From CAYYNP01 sp964472545 (GTDB lineage Bacteria; Planctomycetota; Planctomycetia; Pirellulales; Thermoguttaceae), in contig CAYYNP010000220.1 of assembly GCA_964472545.1 (NCBI GenBank), positions 1 to 17,111 on the forward strand: a DNA stretch of 17,111 bases. The letters are read 5' to 3'. Below are positions 6,288 through 15,467 of this stretch, piece by piece (position 1 is the first letter of the stretch; each line of letters opens with the position of its first letter). The translations under genes and the position numbers were made by a program. The notes under the pieces are model-generated. The model saw only the letters and a program-made list of their open reading frames with translations, was not told where the DNA came from and made no database searches.

Positions 6288-8057
6288 ATGAGAATTGCGT
6301 CCCTTGCTGCAAGCGTCGGCTTGTGCCTGTGGAGCGTGTCGCTGGCAACCGCCGCCGAGAAGCCGAACGTCCTGCTGATCGTCTGCGACGATCTGAACGA
6401 TTACATCGAGTCTCTCGGCGGCCATCCGCAGGCACAAACGCCGAACATCGAGCGATTGGCTGAAGGCGGCGTTTGTTTTGCGCAAGCGCACTGCAACATT
6501 CCTATTTGCGCGCCTTCTCGCGCCAGCTTTCTCACGGGGCTCTATCCACACACGTCGCGCAACTTCGGCTTCGATCGGTGGGACCAGAACGAAGTCCTCA
6601 AGAACTCGCGGACGGTTATGGATCACTTCCGCGCCCACGGCTATCACACGCTGGGCACCGGCAAGCTGATGCACCACCGCAAGCGCAACGAGTGGGTCGA
6701 ATACGGAAACGCCGCCGACTACGGGCCGTTTGCGTTTGACGGAACCCAGGGCGTTGCCCACCCGGACGTACCGGCGCCCTTTCGCGACATCGGTGCGATC
6801 GACGGGTCGTTTGGCCCGCTGGTGAATCTGACAACCCGCACGCTGGCCGACGGCAAGTCGTACAGTTGGCAAACAGGAAACTGGCAAGGAATGCGGCCGC
6901 TGCGCGTGGACACGTCGGACGACCGCGAACTGACCGCGGATGAACTCAACGGGAAATGGGCCGTCGATAGGCTGCACGAACTGGCGACACAGTCATCCGG
7001 CAAGCCGTTTCTGATGGGCGTCGGCTTTATCCGTCCCCACACACCTCTGATCGTTCCGGAGCGCTTCTTCAAGCAGTTTCCCCCGGACTCCATCAAGCTT
7101 CCGGTGATTAAGCCCGGCGATGTCGAGGACACGCACGCACGTTCGGTTCGCGGCATCCTGGTCGGCAAGGGGCCGGCTTCCGAACGCGCGGCCGACATGG
7201 GTTTACGACTCTACACCAATCTGGTTGCATCCTACGACTCGCGGGACGAGGCGTTGCGGCGGTTCATTCAGGCATATCTTGCCTGCGTCGCGTCCGTCGA
7301 CGAACAGATCGGCAAGATCCTTGACGCCGTCGATCAGACGTCGCTGTGCAACAACACGATCGTCGTGCTCACCAGCGATCACGGCTGGGGCATGGGCGAG
7401 AAGGACTATCTCTATAAGAACTCGCTGTGGCAGGAAAGCACCCAGGTTCCGTTGATTGTGCGAGCCCCCGGCATTGCGAAAGCGGGAGGCGTGGTGGAGC
7501 ACCCCGTCGCGTTGATCGATCTGTACCCAACGCTGGTCGACCTTTGCGGCCTGCCCGGCGAAACGAAGAAGAACGACAAGGGGCGTCCGCTCGACGGACA
7601 CAGCCTGAGGCCGTTTCTGGAGAACCCGCGAACCGACAAGTGGTCCGGTCCCGACGAAGTCCTCACGGCGCTGTACAAATGGGCGAAGCACTATGACCCC
7701 GCCAGGCAAAGCTACTCGCTACGGTCGAAAGACTGGCGTTACATTCGCTACTCCAACGGCAAGGAAGAGCTGTATCACAACGCCAAAGACCCCTGCGAAT
7801 GGGGCAATCTGGCGGACAACCCGGCTTACACGTCCACGTTGGAGTCGTTCCGCGCCAAGCTAGACGCTCGGATCTCCGCCCCTGAAGCCGCTGCACCAAG
7901 ATTGGCCGATGAGATCTGGAAGGACAACTTCTTCAGCAAGTACCCCCAGGCCGATGCCAACGGGGACGGTGTCCTTACGTGGCCGGAATACCACAACCAC
8001 AAGGCCAAGGTCGATGCGTCGAAGTCCTCAACCGGCAAGAACAGCGGCGACCAATAG
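6288..8057 (+). CDS. Exported iduronate-2-sulfatase-like sulfatase with C-terminal EF-hand
   Basis: The 589-residue protein has a signal peptide (1 to about 23, ending ATAA). It is a complete type I sulfatase domain with metal ligands D34-D35 (VCDDLND) and D364-H365 (TSDHGWG). The formylglycine motif is C74-A-P-S-R78 (FGE-type). K126 and H129 (GKLMHH) match the GKxxH pattern of iduronate-2-sulfatase; H251 (RPHTP) and K377 complete the site. Roughly 60 residues after the sulfatase core contain a canonical 12-residue EF-hand loop, DANGDGVLTWPE (D556-E567), with ligands at positions 1, 3, 5, 7, 9 and 12. The tail is Lys/Ser-rich. A single EF-hand may bind calcium or act as an attachment module. 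The GH2 gene starts 17 bp after the stop, indicating cotranscription. The ribosome binding site is weak. Confidence 0.94.
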   Translation: MRIASLAASVGLCLWSVSLATAAEKPNVLLIVCDDLNDYIESLGGHPQAQTPNIERLAEGGVCFAQAHCNIPICAPSRASFLTGLYPHTSRNFGFDRWDQNEVLKNSRTVMDHFRAHGYHTLGTGKLMHHRKRNEWVEYGNAADYGPFAFDGTQGVAHPDVPAPFRDIGAIDGSFGPLVNLTTRTLADGKSYSWQTGNWQGMRPLRVDTSDDRELTADELNGKWAVDRLHELATQSSGKPFLMGVGFIRPHTPLIVPERFFKQFPPDSIKLPVIKPGDVEDTHARSVRGILVGKGPASERAADMGLRLYTNLVASYDSRDEALRRFIQAYLACVASVDEQIGKILDAVDQTSLCNNTIVVLTSDHGWGMGEKDYLYKNSLWQESTQVPLIVRAPGIAKAGGVVEHPVALIDLYPTLVDLCGLPGETKKNDKGRPLDGHSLRPFLENPRTDKWSGPDEVLTALYKWAKHYDPARQSYSLRSKDWRYIRYSNGKEELYHNAKDPCEWGNLADNPAYTSTLESFRAKLDARISAPEAAAPRLADEIWKDNFFSKYPQADANGDGVLTWPEYHNHKAKVDASKSSTGKNSGDQ

Positions 8058-8074
8058 ACAGGAACCGTCGAGAA

Positions 8075-10948
8075 ATGGCCCGACCAAAGCGAAGGCTGTT
8101 GTTGCTGATCGCTACCCTGCTGTGTCTCTCGCGTAGCGGAGTTGCCGAGGACAGGCAGGTGCAGTCGCTTGATGGAACCTGGCAGATTCTCTTCGACCCG
8201 GAAAACGTGGGACATGCCGGCAACTGGCATCGGGAGGAAGTCTTCTCGGCCAGCAGCGACCGCCGCGATATCGCGGTGCCCAGTTGTTGGGAGCAGATCG
8301 AAGGAGATTACGAGGGCGTTGCCTTCTATCGCCGCAAGTTCAAGGTCCCCGCAAACTGGGCCGGCCAGGCGATTCGACTGCAGTTCGATGCGGTAAACTA
8401 CTTGACCGAAGTCTGGCTCAACGGCGAGGTCGTCGGTTTCCATGAAGGGGGATTCACGCCCTTCGAGTTTCGGCTTGACGGCCTGCTTCGCATTGGGCAA
8501 GAGAACACGCTCACGTTGCGGGTGGTCGGACCGATCCTCATGCAGGACAAGCGGATCGACGGCGTGGGGCCGCTGGAGGCTCCGCAATGGCGAGGAGGAA
8601 TCGTCGGCGGCGTCTGGCAGTCGGTCCGTTTGGTGGCGACCGGTGAGGTCTTCGTCAAGGACGTCTTCATCGTGCCGAGAATCGCCGATGATTCCGCCAC
8701 CTTTGATCTGGAATTGGAGAACGCAGGCGAAACGAGTCAGTCGGTCCAGGTGGCGGTGACGATTCGTTCGGCGGCAGATCTCGGCCATGTCGTGGCCCAG
8801 TCACACCAGACGTTGTTGATGCGCCCCGGCGTGAACAAGAGCACGCGCTCGCTTACGATCCCCGCTGCGCGGTACTGGTCTCCCGAGGATCCTCATCTCT
8901 ACCGGGTCGAGGTACGCGTGCTGCACGAAGAGGAGCCCTCCGACACGTGGAGCACGCGTTTCGGCATGCGGGAGTTCACGATCCGCGACAAGCAGTTTCG
9001 ACTCAACGGCGAACCTCTCTTTCTCAAAGCAACGTTCTTCGAGGGCCTATATCCCACAAGAATCGCCTATCCCGACAGCCGCGAGATGGCCGCGCGAGAG
9101 ATTCAATTGGCCAAGGACGCGGGTTTCAACATGATGCGCCCCTGGCGGCGGCCGCCGGCGCCGATGTGGCTGGACCTGGCAGACGAGATGGGCATCCTGG
9201 TCGTCGGCAGCCCCGCGCTCGAATGCATGCGGTTGCCCTTGTCGACGCCCTACTTGCCGGCGAGAGTAGAACACGAGATCTGCCAGACCGTGCTCCGCGA
9301 TCGAAATCGGGCCTGTGTGGTTCAATGGGAGTTGTTCAACGAGGTTCACCGGCCGATCCTCAAGCAAATGATGAGGCCCATGGCTTTGGCGACCCGGCAA
9401 TTGGACCCCACACGGCTGATCCTCGACGAGTCGGGCGGCTGGGCCGCCGGGGCACGGATCTACTTGCCCGGCCAGTACGAACCGATGCGATTCAACGACA
9501 TTCACACCTATCCGGGACCGCTCATCAACCGGCGGCTCTTCGACGGTTTCCTTGCCATCGGCATGACTGTCGAGGAGAAGCAAGCGAGAGGTCTGGACGC
9601 GAGGGCGCCCGGGCGAAACGTCGTGCCCGGGCTGATGTCGTTCGTCTCCGAACTCGGCTATGGGAGCCTGCCGAATCTGGTCGACAACAACGAGCGTTTC
9701 CGACGCGACGGCAATCCGCTAACGCCGGCCTACCGCTACCATTGGCGCCTGGAGCAAGGTCAGAAGCGGGTCTTGAAAGAAAGTGGCTTCGAGGGGCTCT
9801 ACCCGGACCTCGAGAAGTTCTGCCTCGACCAGCAGTCGATCCACGGCGCCGCCAACCGGCGGATGATCGAGGCGGTCCGCTGCAATCCCGACGTGGCCGG
9901 CTACTGCATTCACGCCTTGGCGGCCGGCGACTGGATTCTCGGCGCCGGCCTGATCGACCTTTGGCGAAATCCCAAATCCTGCGCCTATGAAGCCACCAAG
10001 GCCGCCAACCAGCTGCGGATCCTCGTGATTCGGACGTCTTCGCGCAACGTCTATGCCGCCCGAGGAAGCCGGCTTGAGATTTGCGGCGTCAATGAGGTGG
10101 ATGCACGCGACGCGACGCTGGCGGTGGAAGTGATCGCCCGGGACGGCACAACCGTTCTTGGCAAGGCGGTTGACGCAAAATGGAACGAGGGCGTCTCTCG
10201 ACTCCTGAACGAGAACATCGATACGAGCGATCTGCGTGGCCGATACACGGTCAAGGCCCGCGCTTCGGACAAGGACGGCACGGTTCTGGCAGAGAGTGCC
10301 TACGGCTTCAGCGTATTCTCGGAAGAGGACTTGGCGATTCCGGCCGTGGAGATTGCCGTGCTCGACGTGAATGCCACCTTTGCCCAGTTTATGAAGAAGG
10401 CGGGCGTGGACGTCAAAGCGTTCGATGGTTCGACTCCTCGGTCGACACCCGTATTTGTCACCGGCAGCAAGCCGGCGCACGTCACGAAGTTCACCGCAGA
10501 GGGCGGCACAGCGGTCTATATCCAGGGAGTGGCAACGCGCCTGAAGCAGGGCCCATCGGCGAGGTTGCCGTTCACTGCCCGAGTCGAGCCGGCCCGGGGC
10601 CTCTGGACGTGCATCCCCCACCTCGTCGGCGATCACCCGATCTTCGCGGGCTTGCCGAACCGTTGCATGATGCGTGAGGCCTACGAGAACGTTTGGGCGA
10701 CACAGACGCTGCGCGACCTGCCCGGAAAGCCGATCGTGGCGTCAATCGGGTTCGAGTGGTTCTCTCGCGATCACAAGCTGCAATACTCCGGGCCGGGCGA
10801 ATCTTGGTGGGGTTCGGATCTGGCCGTCGTACCACAGGGAAATGGACGAGCCATCGTCTCGCAACTGCGAATCGTGGAGAATCTTGGCAAGGACCCCGTT
10901 GCCGATAAGATCCTCTATAATCTCATCAAGTTCGCCGCGGGTCGGTGA
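8075..10948 (+). CDS. Exported glycoside hydrolase family 2 protein
   Basis: The 957-residue protein starts at 8075. The frame stays open back to 7979, but only the 8075 start yields a signal peptide (MARPKRRLLLLIATLLCLSR, ending GVAE) and avoids overlap with the upstream sulfatase; AGGA at 8060-8063 is a modest ribosome binding site. Domains: GH2 sugar-binding jelly roll (about 30-190, LDGTWQILFDP, VAFYRRKF, VWLNGEVVG), Ig-like linker (about 195-295), TIM barrel (about 300-645). A further Ig-like region (about 655-750) and an alpha/beta domain resembling GATase-like trimerisation modules (about 755-957, HPIFAGLP) follow. Acid/base is E423 (WELFNEVH) and nucleophile E526 (FVSELGYG), both present. 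GH2 enzymes are retaining beta-galactosidases, beta-glucuronidases or beta-mannosidases. The specificity here is unknown; sulfatase neighbours suggest action on chain ends after desulfation. Confidence 0.92.
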   Translation: MARPKRRLLLLIATLLCLSRSGVAEDRQVQSLDGTWQILFDPENVGHAGNWHREEVFSASSDRRDIAVPSCWEQIEGDYEGVAFYRRKFKVPANWAGQAIRLQFDAVNYLTEVWLNGEVVGFHEGGFTPFEFRLDGLLRIGQENTLTLRVVGPILMQDKRIDGVGPLEAPQWRGGIVGGVWQSVRLVATGEVFVKDVFIVPRIADDSATFDLELENAGETSQSVQVAVTIRSAADLGHVVAQSHQTLLMRPGVNKSTRSLTIPAARYWSPEDPHLYRVEVRVLHEEEPSDTWSTRFGMREFTIRDKQFRLNGEPLFLKATFFEGLYPTRIAYPDSREMAAREIQLAKDAGFNMMRPWRRPPAPMWLDLADEMGILVVGSPALECMRLPLSTPYLPARVEHEICQTVLRDRNRACVVQWELFNEVHRPILKQMMRPMALATRQLDPTRLILDESGGWAAGARIYLPGQYEPMRFNDIHTYPGPLINRRLFDGFLAIGMTVEEKQARGLDARAPGRNVVPGLMSFVSELGYGSLPNLVDNNERFRRDGNPLTPAYRYHWRLEQGQKRVLKESGFEGLYPDLEKFCLDQQSIHGAANRRMIEAVRCNPDVAGYCIHALAAGDWILGAGLIDLWRNPKSCAYEATKAANQLRILVIRTSSRNVYAARGSRLEICGVNEVDARDATLAVEVIARDGTTVLGKAVDAKWNEGVSRLLNENIDTSDLRGRYTVKARASDKDGTVLAESAYGFSVFSEEDLAIPAVEIAVLDVNATFAQFMKKAGVDVKAFDGSTPRSTPVFVTGSKPAHVTKFTAEGGTAVYIQGVATRLKQGPSARLPFTARVEPARGLWTCIPHLVGDHPIFAGLPNRCMMREAYENVWATQTLRDLPGKPIVASIGFEWFSRDHKLQYSGPGESWWGSDLAVVPQGNGRAIVSQLRIVENLGKDPVADKILYNLIKFAAGR

Positions 10949-10997
10949 GCCGGATAACCTGCCGGCCGAAAACCCGCCTGGAAGAAATGGACCGACT

Positions 10998-12416
10998 ATG
11001 AGCATCTGGAAAGACACGAGGGCACGTTGTGCGTTGTGGTTGCTTGCCGCCACCGCGTTGGTGCCCTGTGGCGTGCACGCGGCGCAACCCAACGTGATCG
11101 TCATTCTTTCGGACGACGCGGGCTACGCCGACTTTGGCGTGACAGGAGACGCGCTGGTGCCGACACCGCACATTGACCGACTGGCGGAGGAAGGCATTTT
11201 CTGCCGGCAAGCTTACGTCACCGCGTCGACGTGTACGCCGTCGCGGATGGGGCTGATGTCCGGCCGGTATCAGCAGCGGTTCGGGGCGGAATGCAACGTG
11301 CCGACGATCCCCACGCCCGGCTACACCAAAGAGCACCTGGGCCTGGACACCGGCCAGCGGACGCTCGGCGACGTGATGCGATCGCAAGGCTATCGCACGA
11401 TGGCGATCGGCAAGTGGCATTTGGGCGAGTTGCCGCAGTATCACCCCAATCGGCGCGGCTTCGATGAGTTTTACGGATTTCTGGGCGGGTCGCGCTCTTA
11501 CTGGCCGTTGAAGAACCCGGGGCACGGAACGGCGATCCGGCGCGATGGAACGGCGGTCGACGAATTGTCGGAAATCAGCTACCTCACGGACGACTTCACC
11601 AACGCAGCGATGGAGTTCATCGACCGGAATCAGGATCGCCCGTTCTTCATCTATCTGGCATACAACGCGGTACACGGGCCCTTCCATGCCAAGGAGGAAG
11701 ACCTCGAGCAGTGCCCCAAGATCGATCCCAGAAACCGCTGGATGGTCTCGGCGATGACCAAATCGATGGACGACAACGTCGGGCGGCTGCTGAAGCAGTT
11801 AGACCGGTTGGATTTGACCGAAAACACGCTGATCGTGTTTCTCAACGACAACGGCGGCACGCAGGGAACTACGCACAACAACGGCTCCTTGCGCGGATTC
11901 AAGGGCACGTATTGGGAAGGAGGCATTCGCGTTCCTTTCATCGTGTCGTGGCCGGCGCAACTGCCCAAGGGCAAGCGATTCGACTCCCCCGTGTCGTCCT
12001 TGGACTTGCTGCCGACCTGCCTGGCAGCCGGTGGTGGTGAAGTCGATCCGGCTTGGGCAATGGACGGGGTGAATCTGCTGCCGTACTTCAAGGGCCAGCG
12101 CACAGGCGCTCCTCATGAGACGCTCTTCTGGCGGTTCTGGCGCGTGACCGCAGCGAGGGAAGGCGACTGGAAACTGCTGCGCGTGGCCGAAGATCCATTG
12201 AAGGACAATCGCCAACTGCTCGCGCCGCTGATGCTGATCAATCTGAAGGACGACCCCGGGGAAACCACGAACTTGGCAACGGAGTTTCCCGAGCGAACCC
12301 ACGCCCTGCTGCGGAAGATGGAGGCCTGGGAGCAATCCCTAGCACAGCCACGCTGGTACGACGGTTCCAATTGGCGGCACTGGCAGGAAGAGCAGTTGAA
12401 GAACCACAAGACGTGA
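10998..12416 (+). CDS. Exported arylsulfatase A-like sulfatase
   Basis: The 472-residue protein starts at 10998. The frame is open upstream into the GH2 gene, but only this ATG gives a signal peptide (ending CGVHAA) and a 49-bp gap. The active site is textbook: D39-D40 (LSDDAGYADFG), C79-T-P-S-R83 for formylglycine, K139 and H141 in IGKWHLG, H226 in NAVHGPF, D284-N285 in LNDNGG, and K302 in FKGTYWEGG. RGFDEFYGFLGGS and SSLDLLPT are typical of arylsulfatase A and N-acetylgalactosamine sulfatase-like enzymes. It hydrolyses sulfate esters on sugars; the position specificity is not deducible. It lies 47 bp before the next sulfatase and belongs to the tight operon. Of the five sulfatases it is closest to the classic GKWH/DNG pattern. 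Confidence 0.94.
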   Translation: MSIWKDTRARCALWLLAATALVPCGVHAAQPNVIVILSDDAGYADFGVTGDALVPTPHIDRLAEEGIFCRQAYVTASTCTPSRMGLMSGRYQQRFGAECNVPTIPTPGYTKEHLGLDTGQRTLGDVMRSQGYRTMAIGKWHLGELPQYHPNRRGFDEFYGFLGGSRSYWPLKNPGHGTAIRRDGTAVDELSEISYLTDDFTNAAMEFIDRNQDRPFFIYLAYNAVHGPFHAKEEDLEQCPKIDPRNRWMVSAMTKSMDDNVGRLLKQLDRLDLTENTLIVFLNDNGGTQGTTHNNGSLRGFKGTYWEGGIRVPFIVSWPAQLPKGKRFDSPVSSLDLLPTCLAAGGGEVDPAWAMDGVNLLPYFKGQRTGAPHETLFWRFWRVTAAREGDWKLLRVAEDPLKDNRQLLAPLMLINLKDDPGETTNLATEFPERTHALLRKMEAWEQSLAQPRWYDGSNWRHWQEEQLKNHKT

Positions 12417-12463
12417 ATCCTACGGCGTTGCGCGTTGGCAAGCAGGACCACCCGTTCAGCAGG

Positions 12464-13942
12464 ATGTATCGACACGTGCAGAACCGACTTCGACGAAGAC
12501 TTTTCTGGAGCCTGCTCCTGACCGTCGCCGTCTGGGCGTTCGTTCCGGGCTCTGCCCGGGCCGCCGAGGCTGCGAACGCGTCGGCCGCGCCGGGCGTGCT
12601 GTTCATTGTCGTGGACGACTTGAACGACTGGATTTCGCTGCTTGATCCCCGCGGGCCGATCAAGACACCGAATCTCAAGCGACTGGCGCAGCGCGGCATG
12701 CTGTTCACAAGGGCCTATTGTATATCGCCTGCGTGCAATCCGTCACGAGCAGCAACCTTGACGGGCCTGCGCCCCACGACGACCGGCGTGTACGGCAACA
12801 AGAGCGATTGGCGGCGTGCGGTTCCCGGCCGCAAGACGATCATGCAACGGTTCATGGCCGCGGGGTACGACGTTCGTGGTGCGGGCAAGATCTTCCATCA
12901 TCATCTCGAAGGCGCGTTTCACGACGATGCCTCCTTCGATGACTTTCAGCACATGCCCCCGCAGGAGTATCCGCCGAAGAAGCTCAACGGGGCTCCGGAG
13001 TACGGCTCGCGGAATACCGATTGGGGCGCGTGGCCGCCGCGCGTCGAGGATTCGATCGATTATCACACAGCGAAGTACTGCGTCGACGCGTTCAGTCGGC
13101 CGGCCGGAGAGAAGCCGCTGTTTCTGGCGTGTGGCATCTTCAAGCCGCATTCGCCGTTCTTTGCGCCCGGCGCTTACCATGCACCCTACCAGGACATCGG
13201 GCTCCCCACGCGTAGGGAAGACGACTGGAACGACTTGCCGTCGGGAGCGGTCGCCCTCTTGCGCAATAAGAAATGGTTCTGGCAAGGCATGATGAAGGTT
13301 GAGCAACAGAAGAGCGGCGCCTACCAGAACTTCATTCGCGCCTACGCGGCCTGCGCGGCGTTTGCCGATGCGCAGGTCGGTCGCGTGCTCGACGCGCTGG
13401 ACGCGAGCCCCCGACGCGATGATACCATTATTGTGCTCTGGGCGGATCACGGCTTCCATCTCGGCGAGAAGGACCATATTGAGAAGTTTGCCCTGTGGGA
13501 AAAGAGCACTCACGTACCCTTTATCGTCGTCGCACCGGGCGTAACGCGGCCGGGCAGTCGCTGTGACCGACCGGTGGACATGAGCGTGCTCTACCCGACG
13601 CTGTTGGAGCTCTGTGGATTGCCCGAGGATGCAAAGTGCGACGGTGTGAGCGTTGTTCCGCTGCTGCGCGATCCGAGCGCCGATTGGGACCGGCCGGCAG
13701 TGATGACCTACATGCGAGGGAATCACGCGGTGCGCTCCAATCGCTGGCGCTACATCCGCTATGCCGACGGCAGCGAGGAACTCTACGACCACGATGCCGA
13801 CCCGCACGAGTGGAACAATCTGGCCGGAGACGAGCGCCTCGTGGACGTGATCGCATCGCATCGACGATGGTTACCCGGCACGGAAGCCGCGCAAGTGGCG
13901 GATTTGAAGAAGCGGAAGACCGCGAGTGAGGCCGGCCGATGA
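12464..13942 (+). CDS. Exported iduronate-2-sulfatase-like sulfatase
   Basis: The 492-residue protein uses ATG 12464. The frame is open to 12371, inside the previous gene, but that adds a non-signal extension; from 12464 a basic MYRHVQNRLRRR stretch leads into a hydrophobic core ending SARAA. Site residues: D51-D52 (VVDDLNDW), C91-N-P-S-R95, K142 and H145 (GKIFHHH), H229 (FKPHSPFF), D328-H329 (WADHGFHLGEKDH) and K341. The DDLNDW, GKIFH and ADHGFHLGEK patterns place it with iduronate-2-sulfatase-like enzymes rather than arylsulfatase A types. The C-terminus has the usual WRYIRYADGSEELYDHDADPHEW block. It overlaps the next sulfatase by ATGA, implying translational coupling. Confidence 0.93.
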   Translation: MYRHVQNRLRRRLFWSLLLTVAVWAFVPGSARAAEAANASAAPGVLFIVVDDLNDWISLLDPRGPIKTPNLKRLAQRGMLFTRAYCISPACNPSRAATLTGLRPTTTGVYGNKSDWRRAVPGRKTIMQRFMAAGYDVRGAGKIFHHHLEGAFHDDASFDDFQHMPPQEYPPKKLNGAPEYGSRNTDWGAWPPRVEDSIDYHTAKYCVDAFSRPAGEKPLFLACGIFKPHSPFFAPGAYHAPYQDIGLPTRREDDWNDLPSGAVALLRNKKWFWQGMMKVEQQKSGAYQNFIRAYAACAAFADAQVGRVLDALDASPRRDDTIIVLWADHGFHLGEKDHIEKFALWEKSTHVPFIVVAPGVTRPGSRCDRPVDMSVLYPTLLELCGLPEDAKCDGVSVVPLLRDPSADWDRPAVMTYMRGNHAVRSNRWRYIRYADGSEELYDHDADPHEWNNLAGDERLVDVIASHRRWLPGTEAAQVADLKKRKTASEAGR

Positions 13943-15420
13943 GCGTCCATCGTGGAATTGTCGCGAGCATGCTGTTGATCGTGGGCGCAAGCACGTTGAC
14001 GCCCGCCTATGCCCGAGAGCCGGCGAGCCGTCCCAACGTCCTGTTCATCGCGATCGACGACCTGCGGCCGGCGCTGGGCTGCTACGGCGACCCGGTCGCG
14101 ATTACGCCCAACATCGATCGTTTGGCAAGGCGCGGCACGCTGTTCAACCGAGCCTATTGCCAGCAGGCCGTGTGCAGCCCGTCGCGGCTTTCGCTGATGA
14201 CCGGACGCCACCCGGATACGATTCGCGTGTGGGATTTGGGCACGCACTTTCGCGAGGCGCTCCCCGACGTTGTTACTCTGCCACAACACTTCAAGAACCA
14301 CGGCTACCACACGCAGAGCATTGGCAAGATTCTGCACGGCAACGGCAAACCGTCGCAGGATCCGCCTTCCTGGTCTGTAGCACCCGTTCATGACGTGAAT
14401 CTTCAAGGAAACGTCCGCTACGCGGCGCCGGAGAATGTAGCGAGGAAAGGACTGAAGCGTTCCGCCGCGGAATCTGCCGACGTACCGGACAACACCTACC
14501 TCGACGGTATCGTCTGTGAGGCGGCGCTGGAAGCCCTCGACGACTTGAAAGAAGGAGGCAAGCCTTTCTTCCTCGCAGTCGGATTCCGCAAGCCGCATCT
14601 GCCGTTCTGCGCACCGAAAAAGTACTGGGACCTCTACCGGCGAGAGAACATCCCGGCGCCGGTCTCAACGCGCCATCCCGACGGGGCGCCGGAACTTGCG
14701 GTGCGGAGTTGGGGCGAGTTGGAGGGCTACACCGACATTCCCAAAGACGGAAAGATCCCGCCGGCCAAAGTGCAGGAACTCCGCCACGGCTACTACGCCT
14801 GTGTCAGCTTCGTTGATGCCAACGTGGGACGTTTACTGGATCGCCTCGACGAACTCGCCCTAGCGGACAACACGGTCGTCTGTCTTTGGGGCGATCATGG
14901 TTTTCACCTCGGCGAGCAGGGGCTCTGGACCAAGGCCAACAACTATGAGCTGTCGACTCGCGTGCCGCTGATTCTCTCCGTTCCCGGCCAGGCATATCCG
15001 GGTTCGAAGACGAACGCTCTGGTTGAGTGTGTCGACGTCTACCCGACGCTGGCGGAGATTTGTGGGCTGACCGCACCGGCCGGCGTGGAAGGCATCAGCC
15101 TAAAGCCGCTGCTGGCCGAGCCGGAACGATCCTGGAAACGCGCGGCCTTCAGCCAGTATCCCCGCTCGCGCACGAGCAACCGCCATCGCGGCCACGGCGA
15201 CATTATGGGCTACTCCGTCCGCACGGACCGCCATCGTTACGTGCAGTGGCGCGAATGGGAAACGCGGCGAGTCGTCGCGCGTGAACTCTACGACTACGTG
15301 AAAGACCCACACGAAATGCACAATATCGCCGAGCAGCCGGGACAGTCCGATGTCGTGCGGCGTCTGGCCGAAGTGCTCGAAGCCGGTTGGCCGGCGGCCG
15401 TGCCCGTGGCGAGAGAGTGA
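13939..15420 (+). CDS. Exported iduronate-2-sulfatase-like sulfatase (second of a coupled pair)
   Basis: The 493-residue protein begins in an ATGA overlap with the preceding stop. It has a signal peptide of about 25 residues ending TPAYA. Site residues: D40-D41 (AIDDLRPALGCYGD), C79-S-P-S-R83, K130 and H133 (IGKILHG), H220 (FRKPHLPF), D319-H320 (WGDHGFHLGEQGLW) and K332. The segment SLMTGRHPDTIRVWDL closely parallels human iduronate-2-sulfatase, making this the most IDS-like of the five. The likely SulfAtlas placement is S1_7, by resemblance only. The substrate may be a 2-sulfated uronic acid or another sulfated sugar. Although adjacent and coupled, it is clearly divergent from the upstream sulfatase, so this is not a recent tandem duplication. 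Confidence 0.94.
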   Translation: MSVHRGIVASMLLIVGASTLTPAYAREPASRPNVLFIAIDDLRPALGCYGDPVAITPNIDRLARRGTLFNRAYCQQAVCSPSRLSLMTGRHPDTIRVWDLGTHFREALPDVVTLPQHFKNHGYHTQSIGKILHGNGKPSQDPPSWSVAPVHDVNLQGNVRYAAPENVARKGLKRSAAESADVPDNTYLDGIVCEAALEALDDLKEGGKPFFLAVGFRKPHLPFCAPKKYWDLYRRENIPAPVSTRHPDGAPELAVRSWGELEGYTDIPKDGKIPPAKVQELRHGYYACVSFVDANVGRLLDRLDELALADNTVVCLWGDHGFHLGEQGLWTKANNYELSTRVPLILSVPGQAYPGSKTNALVECVDVYPTLAEICGLTAPAGVEGISLKPLLAEPERSWKRAAFSQYPRSRTSNRHRGHGDIMGYSVRTDRHRYVQWREWETRRVVARELYDYVKDPHEMHNIAEQPGQSDVVRRLAEVLEAGWPAAVPVARE

Positions 15421-15454
15421 ATCTCATGAGAAACAACGCTCTGTTCCTCAAACG

Positions 15455-15460
15455 AAAGGA
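15455..15460 (+). promoter_or_regulatory. Shine-Dalgarno AAAGGA supporting a GTG start
   Basis: AAAGGA lies 7 bases before GTG 15468. The alternative in-frame ATG at 15426, only 5 bases after the previous stop, has just a vague purine run (GAGAGAG) ahead of it. The GTG start gives a compact signal peptide, while the ATG start adds 14 mostly polar and basic residues. The GTG is favoured but not proven. Confidence 0.5.
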
Positions 15461-15467
15461 CTCTGCT

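Noticed and set aside
4753..6435. 560-codon open frame on the minus strand
   Set aside because: It is antisense to the well-supported esterase gene and extends into the adjacent sulfatase. Its His/Arg/Val-rich composition is typical of an antisense shadow and no domain is visible.
7979..8074. Upstream extension of the GH2 reading frame
   Set aside because: It would overlap the preceding sulfatase by about 80 bases and bury the signal peptide that starts at 8075.
10674..10997. Upstream extension of the arylsulfatase A-like frame into the GH2 gene
   Set aside because: The extension reads through the GH2 coding sequence in another frame with no domain, while 10998 begins a clear signal peptide.
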